64,000 nucleotides of DNA from Mycobacterium fragae (GCF_002102185.1 NZ_LQOW01000024.1:124001-188000); one strand, 5' to 3'. Positions 17,454 through 26,257 are shown, counted from the stretch's first letter. Program-made: numbers and translations. The notes: generated by a model not told the origin, from the letters alone.

Positions 17454-18326
17454 TCAGGACGGCCCGTGGCGGATGAGGAAGTCCAACACCGCATCTGCGA
17501 AAACGTCGTTGCGATCGCCGGCGACCATGTGTCCCGCGCCGCCGACGTCGACGAACTCGACTTGCGGGAAACGGGCTAAGAATTCATCGGCGCGTTCCTG
17601 GCTGACCAGGTCGCTCATCTGACCGCGCACGAGCAGCATGGGGACCTCGTCGGCGATTATCGTTTCCACCGCCGCGTACAACCGATCGACGTCGGCGACC
17701 TCGCTGGGCGGGCGCGACGCGGTGTCGCTGATGAACTTCGGATCCCAGTGCCAGTACCACCGGCCGTCGCGGCGACGCAGGTTGGTGCGCAGCCCGTCGA
17801 GGTCGGTTGGCCGCGGCCGATACGGGTTGTACTCCGCGATCATGTCGGCGACCTCGTCGAGCGACTCGAATCCCGATTTCATCCGGTCCGCCATGAAGTT
17901 GTGGATCCGCGTGGCACCGGATGGATCCATGTTCGGGACGATGTCGACGAGGACGACCGCGCGGGCGATGCCCGGCGAAATCTCCCCCGCGAGAAGCATT
18001 GTCGTGAAGCCACCCAGCGATGCGCCGACGAGCACGGGTTGTGACGGTAGCTGGCGCAGTAATTGATGAATGTCGCCGGCGAAGCTGATCAGGCGATAGT
18101 CGCCGTCTTCCGACCAGTCCGACTCGCCATGGCCGCGCAGGTCGACGGTGACCGCCTGCCATCCGCGCTCGGCCACAGCCGCGGCCGCCCGCCCCCACGA
18201 GCGCCGGGTCTGCCCGCCGCCATGCAGGAACACCACCGCGTGCGTTCGGGGATCGCCCAGCCGGTCGGCCACGATCCGGGTGCCGCCGACCCCGTCGATC
18301 GTGAACGGTTCAGGTCCGGTAGTCAC
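17454..18326 (-). CDS. Alpha/beta hydrolase
   Basis: 290 residues. FLHGGGQTRRSW gives the HG oxyanion region, AVTVDLRGHGESDW the typical strand-3 loop, LVGASLGGFTTML the nucleophile elbow (GxSxG with Ser), RGQMSDLV the acid region and VGGAGHMVAGD the catalytic His. This is a cofactor-independent esterase, epoxide-hydrolase or haloperoxidase-like enzyme; the chemistry cannot be narrowed. Cytosolic, with no signal peptide. It has its own promoter region upstream, divergent from the broken fadD gene, with 294 bases between in which no ORF is convincing. Confidence 0.82.
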   Translation of the reverse strand: MTTGPEPFTIDGVGGTRIVADRLGDPRTHAVVFLHGGGQTRRSWGRAAAAVAERGWQAVTVDLRGHGESDWSEDGDYRLISFAGDIHQLLRQLPSQPVLVGASLGGFTTMLLAGEISPGIARAVVLVDIVPNMDPSGATRIHNFMADRMKSGFESLDEVADMIAEYNPYRPRPTDLDGLRTNLRRRDGRWYWHWDPKFISDTASRPPSEVADVDRLYAAVETIIADEVPMLLVRGQMSDLVSQERADEFLARFPQVEFVDVGGAGHMVAGDRNDVFADAVLDFLIRHGPS

Positions 18327-18620
18327 CGTGTGATCTTAGGTCCCACAAAGACGCATCGAATGACTGCACAGCCGCCCGACAGTCGGTTTGTGCGATCGGC
18401 AGCCGGAGGTCGCCCTTTGATTACAGATCCAGCGCTTTTTGCGCGGTCAGCCGCTCGACGGTGGCCGGGTCTGTACAGTCAGGGGGTCTAACACCATCTG
18501 GGGTGTACATGAGAGGGTCACGCTACTTCCCCGGTCGTACCTCAGCGGCTCGTCGATACCGACGCACTACCGATCCGACCAAACACACCGCGCCGTCGCG
18601 CCGGAGCCAAAGGGATTGTC

Positions 18621-19993
18621 GTGAGCCGATTCACCGACACGATGTATGACAGCGCCCATAGCAGTCTCAAGGGCATGATCACCGGCGAACCGGACGCCCC
18701 AGTCCGGCATACCTGGCGTCAGGTGCACGAGCGGGCCCTCTGGGAATGCCGCTGCTCACGATCGAGCACTTGCTCGAATGCCGTTCGACCGACCCGGTCG
18801 AGACCGACGACGATGACGTGGCCCTACTGCAACTGACGTCGGGTTCCACGGGACCGCCGAAAGCCGTCCGGATCAGTCATCGCAACTTCGTCTCGAATGC
18901 CGAGGCGATGTTCATCGGCGCAAACGTCGACCGGGAACACGACGTCATCGTCAGCTGGCTGCCGTGCTTCCACGACATGGGCATGACCGGCTATTTAACC
19001 GTCCCAATGTATTTCGGCGTCGAGCTGGTCAAGGTCACCCCCATGGACTTCCTGCGCGACACCTTGCTGTGGGCGAAGCTCATCGACAAGTACAAGGCGA
19101 CCATGACGGCGGCGCCCAATTTCGCCTACACGATGTTCACCAAACGCCTACGTAGGCAGGCGCAGCCCGGCCAGTTCGACCTATCCACGCTGCGCTGGGC
19201 GCTCTCGGGGGCCGAGCAAGTCGAGCCGGCCGACGTCGAGGACCTGTGCGAGGCCGGTGCGCCGTTCGGGTTGCGTCCAGAAGCGATCGTGCCCGCCTAT
19301 GGGATGGCCGAGACGACCGTCGCAGTGTCGTTCACCGAGTGTGGCCGCGGGTTGGTGGTCGACGAGGTGGACGCTGACCTGCTCGCCATCCTGCACCGAG
19401 CCGTCCCGGCATCGAGGGGTAAAACCCGGCGGTTGGCCTCGGTCGGCCGTCCGCTGAAGGGGCTGGAAGCCCGTGTCGTCGGCCAAGACAGTACCGTGCT
19501 GCCGGTCCGCGGTGTTGGCGTCATCGAAGTGCGCGGCGAACCGGTGACGCTGGGGTACACGACGGCTGCTGGTTTCATCGCCGCCCAGGATCAGCAGGGT
19601 TGGTACGACACAGGTGACCTGGGTTACTTCACGGAGACCGGCAACGTCGTGGTGTGCGGCCGCGTGAAGGACGTGATCATTATGGCCGGGCGCAACATCC
19701 ATCCGACCGACATCGAACGTGCTGCATCCCGTGTTCACGGGGTCCGCCCCGGTTGTGCGGTGGCGGTGCGGTTGAACGCCGGACACCCGCGGGAGACGTT
19801 CGCCGTCGCCGTTGAATCCAATGCTTGGGAGGACCCCGCCGAGGTGCACCGCATCGAGCGTCGAGTAGCCCACGAGGTCGTCGCCGAGGTCGACGTCCGG
19901 CCCCGCAACGTGCTCGTGCTCGAGCCGGGAATGATCCCGAAGACGCCCTCAGGAAAATTGCGACGCACCCACGCCTTGGCGCTGGTCACCTGA
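18621..19993 (+). pseudogene. Broken fatty-acyl-AMP/CoA ligase (FadD/FAAL type), internal deletion plus frameshift
   Basis: A GTG at 18621 starts [20 protein letters not shown] and [13 protein letters not shown], a typical FadD N-terminus. Right after VHERA (about 18736) the frame changes: the rest of the protein continues in another frame as [10 protein letters not shown] from 18746 to 19993. About 90 residues of the N-terminal domain are missing compared with the usual ~540. The remaining part has intact motifs: [12 protein letters not shown] (P-loop), [35 protein letters not shown] and the terminal KTPSGKLRR with its lysine. Without the missing subdomain the enzyme is unlikely to work. The start at 18746 would give a 415-residue remnant if translated. 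Confidence 0.85.
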
Positions 19994-20013
19994 TTAGCGC
20001 ATGGATTCATCGT

Positions 20014-20817
20014 TTAGCCGATCGACACCAGCTGTTCGATCGAGTCTATGGGGAGGTCGCCGTCGACGATCGCCGTCACCGCCAATTTGTTCAGGGTGAT
20101 CGCACCGTTGTGGTTGTCCAAGAAGGCGATGTCGGCGGCATCGCGTCCGGTGGCAATGCGCACCAGCGACTGCCGTGGCGCCAGCAAGGTGCCGTCGACT
20201 ACGCGCCATTGTCCGCCGACGAAAGCCTCAGCGACTGCATGGAAGTCCATCGGAGAAAGTCCCGGCGCGTAGACCGACACGACGCGAGCAGGAACCTTGA
20301 CCGCACGAAGCAGCGCTACCACGAGGTGCGCGTAGTCACGGCATACTCCGGCGCCGGCGAGCATGGTCTCCACCGCTCCGTCGATCGGGTCGCTAGACCC
20401 CGGCACGTAGTTCAACCGAGTGCCCACCCAGAGGGAGACTCTCTCCAGCAGAGTCGTCGAGTCGACGTAGCTGCCGAATTCCGTTGCGGCAAAACCATAG
20501 AACTTGTCGGCCTCGGCGTACCGGCTTGGGCGAAGGTACATGGACAGGTCGTATTCAGTCACCGGCGCCGGGCAGGTCCTACCGACGATCGTCGCGGCAT
20601 ATTCGACCGTCAAGCTGCCCACCGGAGCGTCCAACTTATGGATGCGGTTGCCATGCATACCGCTGATCTCTAAGGGTTGAACGGGATTTCCGTCCAGCAC
20701 GAACGACAACCGCTCCGACACTTCAGTATTCGGATGCGGCGCGATAGCAATCTGGAACTCCAGCGTAGTCGGGTCAGTGATCTCGACTTCGAGCTCCGCG
20801 CCCACCTCTCGCTTCAT
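20014..20817 (-). CDS. Transglutaminase-like protein
   Basis: 267 residues from the ATG at 20817. Residues ~1-100 form the beta-rich N-terminal domain found before transglutaminase cores (VGAELEVEITDPTTLEFQIA). The catalytic triad is visible: Cys159 in GAGVCRDYAHL, His193 in MDFHAVAEAFV and Asp208 in WRVVDGT. Such bacterial proteins are cysteine proteases or amidases of unknown target; there is no signal peptide, so it should be cytosolic. ATG 20817 overlaps the stop of a small upstream ORF (ATGA), favouring coupled translation; a GTG at 20838 with GGAG before it is a second possible start. Confidence 0.83.
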   Translation of the reverse strand: MKREVGAELEVEITDPTTLEFQIAIAPHPNTEVSERLSFVLDGNPVQPLEISGMHGNRIHKLDAPVGSLTVEYAATIVGRTCPAPVTEYDLSMYLRPSRYAEADKFYGFAATEFGSYVDSTTLLERVSLWVGTRLNYVPGSSDPIDGAVETMLAGAGVCRDYAHLVVALLRAVKVPARVVSVYAPGLSPMDFHAVAEAFVGGQWRVVDGTLLAPRQSLVRIATGRDAADIAFLDNHNGAITLNKLAVTAIVDGDLPIDSIEQLVSIG

Positions 20818-20927
20818 GGCGCCGTCGGAGACGACCACATCTTCTCCGGCGCTCCACCTTCGGAATCCCCTATACGGATCACGTTCTTGTGCAGGGTATT
20901 TCGCTGCATATTCTCAGATTTGCTCAT
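20814..20927 (-). CDS. 37-residue ORF coupled to the transglutaminase gene
   Basis: Starts ATG at 20927 (MSKSENMQRNTLHKNVIRIG) with GAAGGG a few bases upstream, and stops with a TGA that overlaps the ATG of the transglutaminase gene. The peptide is polar, has no cysteines and no membrane segment, and is not recognised. The start, the ribosome-binding-like purines and the ATGA overlap argue for real translation, either as a small protein or only to couple translation. Confidence 0.45.
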   Translation of the reverse strand: MSKSENMQRNTLHKNVIRIGDSEGGAPEKMWSSPTAP

Positions 20928-21227
20928 TTCTGGCCCTTCACTCTGCGAATCCCGGTAGACAGAAACGCACCGATCCGAAGGTGAATGCGTATGGTCGCGA
21001 CGGCATTTGTCGGGGTAGGCCTCCCAGTAAACGCGCAGGTAGAGGCGATGTCAACGTGGTTCGAGGCGACTCAAAACCAGAAACTTTGACAAATCAAGCG
21101 CACGTGGGGCTAGGTCGCGCACCAAAATTGCCAACTACGCTCACGTTGCGGATGCGCGTTATTGCTGTGCTACTGTGAGTCAGGATGTTTTTCGTACATC
21201 CGTTCTGAATGAGAGAAGTTGAAAAGT
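20928..21227 (+). promoter_or_regulatory. Intergenic region and 5' leader of the cold-shock gene
   Basis: No ORF is convincing here. TTGACA stands at 21086-21091 but has no good -10 at normal spacing. A second candidate is TTGCGG (21146-21151) with TACTGT (21171-21176), spacing 19. A hairpin GGATGT-7 nt-ACATCC occupies 21183-21201, 26 bases before the cold-shock ATG, and a purine run GAGAGAAG at 21211-21218 is its ribosome-binding site. The hairpin lies in any leader made from these promoters and could respond to temperature. Confidence 0.4.
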
Positions 21228-21431
21228 ATGGCACAGGGAACTGTGAAATGGTTTAACAGCGACAAAGGCTTCGGTTTTATCGCTCCTGACGGCGGCACAG
21301 AAGATGTGTTCGTTCACTACTCAGAGATCCGCGGGAGCGGTTTTCGGTCGCTCGACGAGAACCAGCGGGTTCAATTCGACGTCGACCAGGGGACCAAGGG
21401 TCCTCAGGCAGTCGGGGTGACACTCGTTTAG
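21228..21431 (+). CDS. Cold-shock protein, CspA family
   Basis: 67 residues starting [18 protein letters not shown]; the RNP1 motif KGFGFI and RNP2 motif VFVHYSEI are both intact, and the length matches single-domain Csp proteins. It binds single-stranded RNA and DNA and melts secondary structure, in cold or in stationary phase. ATG 21228 with GAGAGAAG upstream is preferred over a TTG nine bases earlier. Monocistronic: long leader before it and a strong hairpin after it. Confidence 0.95.
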   Translation: MAQGTVKWFNSDKGFGFIAPDGGTEDVFVHYSEIRGSGFRSLDENQRVQFDVDQGTKGPQAVGVTLV

Positions 21432-21446
21432 CGACGTCTTCGTCAC

Positions 21447-21481
21447 ATGTGGGCTGGCAGGCAGCGTCTGCCAGCCCACAT
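21447..21481 (+). terminator. Intrinsic-type terminator hairpin after the cold-shock gene
   Basis: ATGTGGGCTGGCA (21447-21459) pairs perfectly with TGCCAGCCCACAT (21469-21481) across a 9-base loop: a 13-bp GC-rich stem 16 bases after the stop codon. No U-tract follows, as is common in mycobacteria. Confidence 0.8.
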
Positions 21482-21653
21482 CCGTGTTAGCCGCCCGAAA
21501 CCCGGGAGGGCGTACCACCAGCTCCACGATCGCTCCTTACCTGCCGACTGCGACCGAATTAGCCAGCAAACTGGTTGAATTCGTTCATTTCCGCCACGCC
21601 GCGACCCTTACGGCGAACGTCTACGGCCCAGATCTATACAAGCGCGCAGTCGC

Positions 21654-21688
21654 GTACTACACTGTGTAGTACTACCTTGTTGTAGTAC
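21654..21688. promoter_or_regulatory. BlaI/TetR-like operator before the qcrB paralogue
   Basis: GTACTACAC-T-GTGTAGTAC (21654-21672) is a perfect dyad, and another TGTAGTAC half-site lies at 21681-21688. A -10-like TACACT (21658-21663) sits inside the dyad. The TACTACA/TGTAGTA half-sites resemble the motif bound by the mycobacterial BlaI repressor (Rv1846c); a TetR-type factor is the alternative. The ATG of qcrB is 27 bases further, so binding would block its transcription. Confidence 0.6.
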
Positions 21689-21715
21689 CCGCAACGGAGC
21701 TGGGGTGGTTTCGAC

Positions 21716-23284
21716 ATGCGTGAGCTCGCGGCCAAACAAGTCGAGGCGCTGGATCAGCGCTATCCGCTCGCCAGCGGTGTCCGGCGGGCGATCAACAAGG
21801 TCTTCCCCACCCACTGGTCATTCCTGCTTGGCGAGATCGCGCTGTATTCGTTCATCGTGCTGCTCATCACCGGCGTCTATCTGACGCTGTTCTTCGACCC
21901 GTCGATGACCGAGGTCACCTACAACGGCGTCTACATGCCACTGCGCGGTGTGGCGATGTCACGCGCGTACGAGAGCGCACTCGACATCAGCTTCGAGGTG
22001 CGCGGCGGGCTGTTCGTGCGGCAGGTCCATCACTGGGCCGCGCTGTTGTTCGCCGCGGCGATCATGGTGCATATGGCCCGAGTCTTCTTCACCGGCGCGT
22101 TCCGTCGGCCCCAGGAAGCCAACTGGGTGATCGGCTCACTGTTGTTGATCCTGGCGATGTTCGAGGGTCTGTTCGGCTATTCACTGCCCGACGACCTGTT
22201 GTCGGGGATCGGGGTGCGGGCCACCCTGTCGTCGATCACTCTCGGCCTGCCCGTGATCGGAACATGGTTGCACTGGGCGCTGTTCGGCGGTGACTTCCCC
22301 GGGCACGTCATCATCCCGCGGCTGTACGTCATCCACGTGCTGATCTTCCCGGCCATCATCTTGGCCCTGATCGCTGTGCATCTGGCTCTGGTGTGGTATC
22401 AGAAGCACACCCAATTCCCCGGCCCGGGCCGTACCGAGAAAAACGTTGTGGGCGTTCGTGTTCTGCCCGTATTCGCGGTCAAGTCCGGCGCATTCTTCGC
22501 CATGATCGTCGGCATTCTCGGACTGATGGGCGGCCTGTTGCAGATCAACCCGATCTGGCATCTGGGCCCCTACCGACCGTCGCATGTGTCTGCCGGGTCG
22601 CAGCCGGACTTCTATCTGATGTGGACCGAAGGATTTCTCCGGGTATGGCCGGCATGGGAATTGAACCTGGGCCACTACACGATTCCCGCGCCGGTGTGGG
22701 TGGCGGTATTCATGGGGGCGGTGTTCGTCCTGCTGTTGTCGTGGCCCTTCATCGAACGAAAGGTGACGGGCGATCGAGCACATCACAACCTGCTGCAACG
22801 GCCGCGAGATGTCCCCGTGCGCACCGCAATCGGCGCGATGGCGATCGCGTTCTACATGGTGCTGACCTTGAGTGCGATGAACGACATCATCGCCCTGAAG
22901 CTGCACATCTCGTTGAACGCGATGACGTGGATGGGCCGGATCGGAATGGTGGTGCTGCCGCCCATCGTCTACTTCATCGCCTACCGGTGGGCGATCGGCT
23001 TACAGCGCAGTGACCGGGAGGTGCTCGAGCACGGCATCGAGACCGGCATCATCAAGCGGCTGCCGCATGGCGCCTACATCGAAGTCCACCAGCCGCTCGG
23101 CCCGATTCCGCTGGAATACCAAGGGGCTCCGGTGCCCAAGCGGATGAACAAGCTGGGGTCTGCCGGCGCGCCGGGCACGGGCAGCTTCCTGACAGCCGAT
23201 CCGGATTTCGAGCATCAGCTGCTCACAGCCAAGCTGCACGAGAACGAACGTCGCGCGCTGACGGCCCTACGAGAGCGTCGTTAG
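21716..23284 (+). CDS. Stand-alone cytochrome b subunit (QcrB paralogue)
   Basis: 522 residues, close to the length of actinobacterial QcrB. The heme-carrying helices are visible with paired histidines: [25 protein letters not shown] and [24 protein letters not shown], eight or more membrane helices in total, and the cytosolic tail [15 protein letters not shown]. It should bind two b hemes and menaquinol. Unlike the usual qcrCAB order, no qcrA or qcrC lies beside it, so this is an accessory copy that would have to assemble with subunits made elsewhere or work alone. It is preceded by a strong palindromic operator and overlaps the convergent monooxygenase gene by 18 bases. Confidence 0.88.
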   Translation: MRELAAKQVEALDQRYPLASGVRRAINKVFPTHWSFLLGEIALYSFIVLLITGVYLTLFFDPSMTEVTYNGVYMPLRGVAMSRAYESALDISFEVRGGLFVRQVHHWAALLFAAAIMVHMARVFFTGAFRRPQEANWVIGSLLLILAMFEGLFGYSLPDDLLSGIGVRATLSSITLGLPVIGTWLHWALFGGDFPGHVIIPRLYVIHVLIFPAIILALIAVHLALVWYQKHTQFPGPGRTEKNVVGVRVLPVFAVKSGAFFAMIVGILGLMGGLLQINPIWHLGPYRPSHVSAGSQPDFYLMWTEGFLRVWPAWELNLGHYTIPAPVWVAVFMGAVFVLLLSWPFIERKVTGDRAHHNLLQRPRDVPVRTAIGAMAIAFYMVLTLSAMNDIIALKLHISLNAMTWMGRIGMVVLPPIVYFIAYRWAIGLQRSDREVLEHGIETGIIKRLPHGAYIEVHQPLGPIPLEYQGAPVPKRMNKLGSAGAPGTGSFLTADPDFEHQLLTAKLHENERRALTALRERR

Positions 23285-24733
23285 CCGGAACTCGTCGAGC
23301 CCGACTCGCGAGATCCGTTCCACGAAGGTCTGCCCGTTGTAGGGAAACTGGGTGATGACCTTGCCATTGGGGTGACGGAAGTAGTTGTTGCAGTTCGCAA
23401 GCCAGACAGTGCCGGTCATGGCTTCCTGAATCTCGGCGTTGTAGGCGTCATGGATCTCTCGCTTGATCTCCACCGCCGTCAGCCGTCGGGCGGTCAGTTC
23501 GTCGAGCGTGCGGCGGACGAACTCGGATTGTGCTTCCAGGATGGCGATGATCGAGGTAACCCCATTGGTGTTGGGGCCGTAGAGCGTGAACAGGTTGGGA
23601 TATCCCGGCACCACGGTGCCCAGATAGGCCTCGGCGCCGTCGCGCCAATCGTCGTGCAGCCGGCGCCCGCCCCGGCCGTACACGTCGAGCGTGCCCAGGA
23701 AGTCGATGGCACGAAAACCGGTCCCATAGATAACGGTGTCGACCTCATGCTCTCTGCCGTTCGCCGTGCGCAGACCCCGTTCGGTGAACTCCACGATCGG
23801 CGAGGTCTCCAGCGTCACGTTCGGCAGCGCGAACGTCGGAAACCAGTTGCGGGACTGCAGCGGTCGCTTGCAGCCGACCGGATACGACGGGGTCAGCTTC
23901 GCACGCAGCTCCGGATCGTTGACCTTGCGGATCAGATAGCTCTGCGCGATGTCAGTGAGCTGTTTGGTCATGGCGGAGTCGGCGCCGAAATTCGCAGCCT
24001 CGTATTCCTGACGCGCCGCCTCCCTTACCTTCAGCGCTTCCTCGGGGTCGCGCTCAAAGAGCTCCTGCTGCTCCGCGGTGAATGGCTCGTCGAACCGCGG
24101 CGACACCCAGATCGGAGTGCGCTGAAATACCGTCAGGTGGGCGGTGTCCGCCGCGATCGCCGGGACGTATTGGATGGCGCTCGCGCCCGTGCCGATCGAT
24201 GCGACGCGTTCGCCCGCAGTCGATTTGGAGTGGTCCCAGTTCGACGAGTGAAATGCTCGTCCGCGGAATTGGCTGGCGCCGGGGATGTCTGGGATATGGG
24301 GAACGTCGAGCATTCCCACGGCGGTCACCACGACGTCGAATTCGCGGATCCGGCCGTCCTCGCTTGTGAGCGTCCAGCGCTGATCTGTGTCCGACCATTG
24401 CAGCGTCGTGACGCGGGTGTGCGGGACCAAATGGTCGGCCAGACCATGGTCGGCCACGACATTCTCCAGGTACGCGAGGATCTCCGGCTGGCCGGCAAAC
24501 GTCTTGCTCCAGCGTGGATTCAACGCAAACGAATAGGAGTAGAAGTGCGACGGCACGTCGCACGCGGCGCCGGGATAAGTGTTCTTGCGCCACGTTCCAC
24601 CGAAGCCGTCGCCGCAATCGAAGATCGTGAAGTCGTATCCGCCGTGGGCCAGCTGAATGCCCATCGCGATGCCGCCCGCGCCCGCGCCGACGATCGCCAC
24701 CGTCGGCTTCTTCGGCGCTGTGGTCCTGCGCAT
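23267..24733 (-). CDS. Flavin-containing Baeyer-Villiger-type monooxygenase
   Basis: 488 residues from the ATG at 24733; the frame extends upstream but that part is Arg-rich and overlaps the divergent gene. [18 protein letters not shown] is the FAD-binding GxGxxG, the signature [11 protein letters not shown] fits FxGxxxHxxxW of Baeyer-Villiger monooxygenases, and [19 protein letters not shown] is the NADPH-binding Rossmann motif. [11 protein letters not shown] is the late conserved ATG-like segment. It inserts oxygen next to ketones or oxidises heteroatoms; the substrate is unknown. Divergent from the SnoaL-like gene with 38 bases between, which hints at a shared pathway. Confidence 0.9.
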   Translation of the reverse strand: MRRTTAPKKPTVAIVGAGAGGIAMGIQLAHGGYDFTIFDCGDGFGGTWRKNTYPGAACDVPSHFYSYSFALNPRWSKTFAGQPEILAYLENVVADHGLADHLVPHTRVTTLQWSDTDQRWTLTSEDGRIREFDVVVTAVGMLDVPHIPDIPGASQFRGRAFHSSNWDHSKSTAGERVASIGTGASAIQYVPAIAADTAHLTVFQRTPIWVSPRFDEPFTAEQQELFERDPEEALKVREAARQEYEAANFGADSAMTKQLTDIAQSYLIRKVNDPELRAKLTPSYPVGCKRPLQSRNWFPTFALPNVTLETSPIVEFTERGLRTANGREHEVDTVIYGTGFRAIDFLGTLDVYGRGGRRLHDDWRDGAEAYLGTVVPGYPNLFTLYGPNTNGVTSIIAILEAQSEFVRRTLDELTARRLTAVEIKREIHDAYNAEIQEAMTGTVWLANCNNYFRHPNGKVITQFPYNGQTFVERISRVGLDEFRLTTLS

Positions 24734-24771
24734 ATCGCAATGAAGATTACCAATCGCGGGTAGGAGTACGG

Positions 24772-25221
24772 TTGCCAACCGTGGAGCTGTGGGAACTGGT
24801 CGCCCGTGAGCAGATCCGCGACACTCTCGCGCGGTACAACTGGTCGGGTGACGCCGGCCGGCTCGACGAGCTCGCCGAGACCTTCTGCGCCGACGGTGTT
24901 CTCGAGATTCGCGCCTCAACGCCGTTGCGTGGCCGATCCGAGATCGTGGAGTTCCTCGGCGGCGTCGCCGGGAACATCGCCGTCGCCGCCGACATCAAGC
25001 CGATCGTGCGACACAACCTCGCCAACGTACTGTTCACCAACGTGACTCCCGAGCAGGCGCAGGTGTCGTCCTACTTCACGGTGATCACCCACATCGGGCT
25101 CGACCACTTCGGCCGCTATCGCGACACTTTGGTGCCCGACGGCAACACATGGCTGATCAAGCACCGCAAGGTGTCGACCGACTGGGTAGCCCCCGATTCG
25201 GCCATGGCTCGACGGCATTGA
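24772..25221 (+). CDS. SnoaL-like/NTF2-fold protein
   Basis: 149 residues with the NTF2-like layout: an N-terminal helix pair (LVAREQIRDTLARYNWSGDAGRLDELAETF), CADGVLEI, LRGRSEIVEFL, HNLANVLF and the terminal WLIKHRKVSTDW. Proteins of this kind are hydratases, isomerases or cyclases of ketosteroid-like or polyketide substrates, often paired with monooxygenases. TTG at 24772 with TAGGAG six bases before it is favoured; GTG 24781 is the alternative. Function beyond the fold is not visible. Confidence 0.8.
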   Translation: MPTVELWELVAREQIRDTLARYNWSGDAGRLDELAETFCADGVLEIRASTPLRGRSEIVEFLGGVAGNIAVAADIKPIVRHNLANVLFTNVTPEQAQVSSYFTVITHIGLDHFGRYRDTLVPDGNTWLIKHRKVSTDWVAPDSAMARRH

Positions 25222-25487
25222 CGGGGGCCTCACGCTAAAGCGGTAGCATCTTTCATTTGTGTGGTCAGCCCCGATTAGCGAAGTAGCGTTGGCTTCCCTT
25301 GGCGTGCGCCCACTGGGCGTTTCAACCAGCCGCGCCTGGGAACACTGAGTGGTAGGCCCGAAAGCCCGTAGCTGCTACTGCCGGGGATTCACAGCTGCCG
25401 AAGTCTAGCCCGTCTGGGCGCGTTGTTTAGCCACGAGCAACCTGTAAATGAAAACCATAAACAGCACTGACAGGGAAAACGATCAGA
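25222..25487. other. Non-coding, structured-looking region of unknown role
   Basis: 266 bases without a plausible ORF. Several short hairpins can be drawn: CGCCC-ACT-GGGCG, CCAG-6 nt-CTGG, GTAG-CTG-CTAC and CCCG-TCT-GGG around 25306-25420. TTGACG overlaps the end of the upstream gene and TAGCAT follows near 25246, with long spacing. It could be a leader RNA of the small ORF at 25488 or a small RNA. I could not match it to a known riboswitch class. Confidence 0.3.
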
Positions 25488-25688
25488 ATGTTGTCCAGCA
25501 TAAGTAGGAGCACCGGAAACCAATTCAGGCGAAAACAAGAGTTAATGGCGTGGGATTGGTATCCGACTCATAAGTACATCCAGGAATGCCCTCAATGCAA
25601 TGGAATACACGAAAGTCAGAAGCCGAATGACGAATATTGTATTCAATGCAAAGAGAACAGAACTACACCCGCTCGCCGATCTCTTTAG
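25488..25688 (+). CDS. Small zinc-ribbon protein in AT-rich DNA
   Basis: 66 residues (47 if the ATG at 25545 is used). Cys34-x2-Cys37-x13-Cys51-x2-Cys54 (CPQC...CIQC) forms a complete four-cysteine zinc ribbon. The rest is polar, and AWDWYPTHKYIQE precedes the ribbon. The base composition is strikingly lower in G+C than every neighbour, with AAA, AAT and GAA codons that mycobacteria rarely use, which suggests recent transfer. Not recognised; small ribbons of this type are often nucleic-acid-binding accessory proteins of mobile elements. No clear ribosome-binding site before either start. Confidence 0.5.
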   Translation: MLSSISRSTGNQFRRKQELMAWDWYPTHKYIQECPQCNGIHESQKPNDEYCIQCKENRTTPARRSL

Positions 25689-25700
25689 TGAGTGGCCTGG

Positions 25701-25736
25701 GCCTGGGTAGTCACTACCGGTAGTGACTACCCAGGC
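25701..25736. terminator. 36-bp perfect palindrome between convergent genes
   Basis: The half-site GCCTGGGTAGTCACTACC (25701-25718) is followed directly by its exact reverse complement to 25736, with no spacer. It lies 12 bases after the zinc-ribbon ORF and before the end of the convergent gene at 25800, so a bidirectional terminator is the simplest reading. A protein-binding or recombination site is possible. Confidence 0.6.
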
Positions 25737-25799
25737 AATCGGGAGGGCCCACCGGCAATCATCCGGCTCAGGGGCGTCGCCCACCTATGAGGTGGGGCG

Positions 25800-26108
25800 T
25801 TAGAGGTCGATCGTCTGGCTGACGTAGTTCTCCCAGGTGGCTATTTGGCTTGCATCAATCAGAAGCCCCTGGTAATCCGGGTCTGTGTTGAGGCTCTGCT
25901 GGACCTGGCCGTAGGTGGCCCAGTCCTGTGCGGTCGTCAGAAAGCCGATGGCGTTGGTCCCCTGACCCCCGACCATGTTGACGAGGACCGTGACGTTCTC
26001 GGCGCCATGCTTGCTGGCAAGCGCGCTCGCACGCTTCAGCTGCTTCTGAACGTCGTCCCAGGCCACGCCGGGGTTCGGATGGATGATAGTGGTTGCGACG
26101 ATTGTCAT
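25800..26108 (-). CDS. Small hypothetical protein, possible dimeric alpha-beta barrel
   Basis: 102 residues: TIVATTIIHPNPGVAWDDVQKQLKRASALASKHGAENVTVLVNMVGG then a second beta-alpha-beta unit (NAIGFLTTAQDWATYGQVQQSL). This pattern suggests the ferredoxin-like dimeric alpha/beta barrel seen in NIPSNAP and EthD-type proteins, as an impression. No signal peptide or membrane helix. GAGGTTCCACC before the start gives a weak ribosome-binding site. It reads away from tRNA-Tyr and toward the 36-bp palindrome. Confidence 0.6.
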   Translation of the reverse strand: MTIVATTIIHPNPGVAWDDVQKQLKRASALASKHGAENVTVLVNMVGGQGTNAIGFLTTAQDWATYGQVQQSLNTDPDYQGLLIDASQIATWENYVSQTIDL

Positions 26109-26257
26109 GGTGGAACCTCTGCTAGAGGGAACGGAACCCCAACAGTGTCCGGCGCGGCCGAGCTGGGCGCCTAGGGTGGATGGCTACCCCAATTTGTGCG
26201 GATGTACCGACCGATGTTTCGGGCGAGTCGTCCGCTTCAGCGGATCCATGACCTTGG

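Noticed and set aside
21086-21091. TTGACA as certain -35 of the cold-shock gene
   Set aside because: No acceptable -10 lies 16-18 bases further; kept only as a weak candidate in the leader entry.
25222-25487. Cobalamin, c-di-AMP or magnesium riboswitch
   Set aside because: Some words (GGGAA, GGCCCGAAAGCC, CTGCTACTGCC) look familiar but the order and conserved core of each class are not met.
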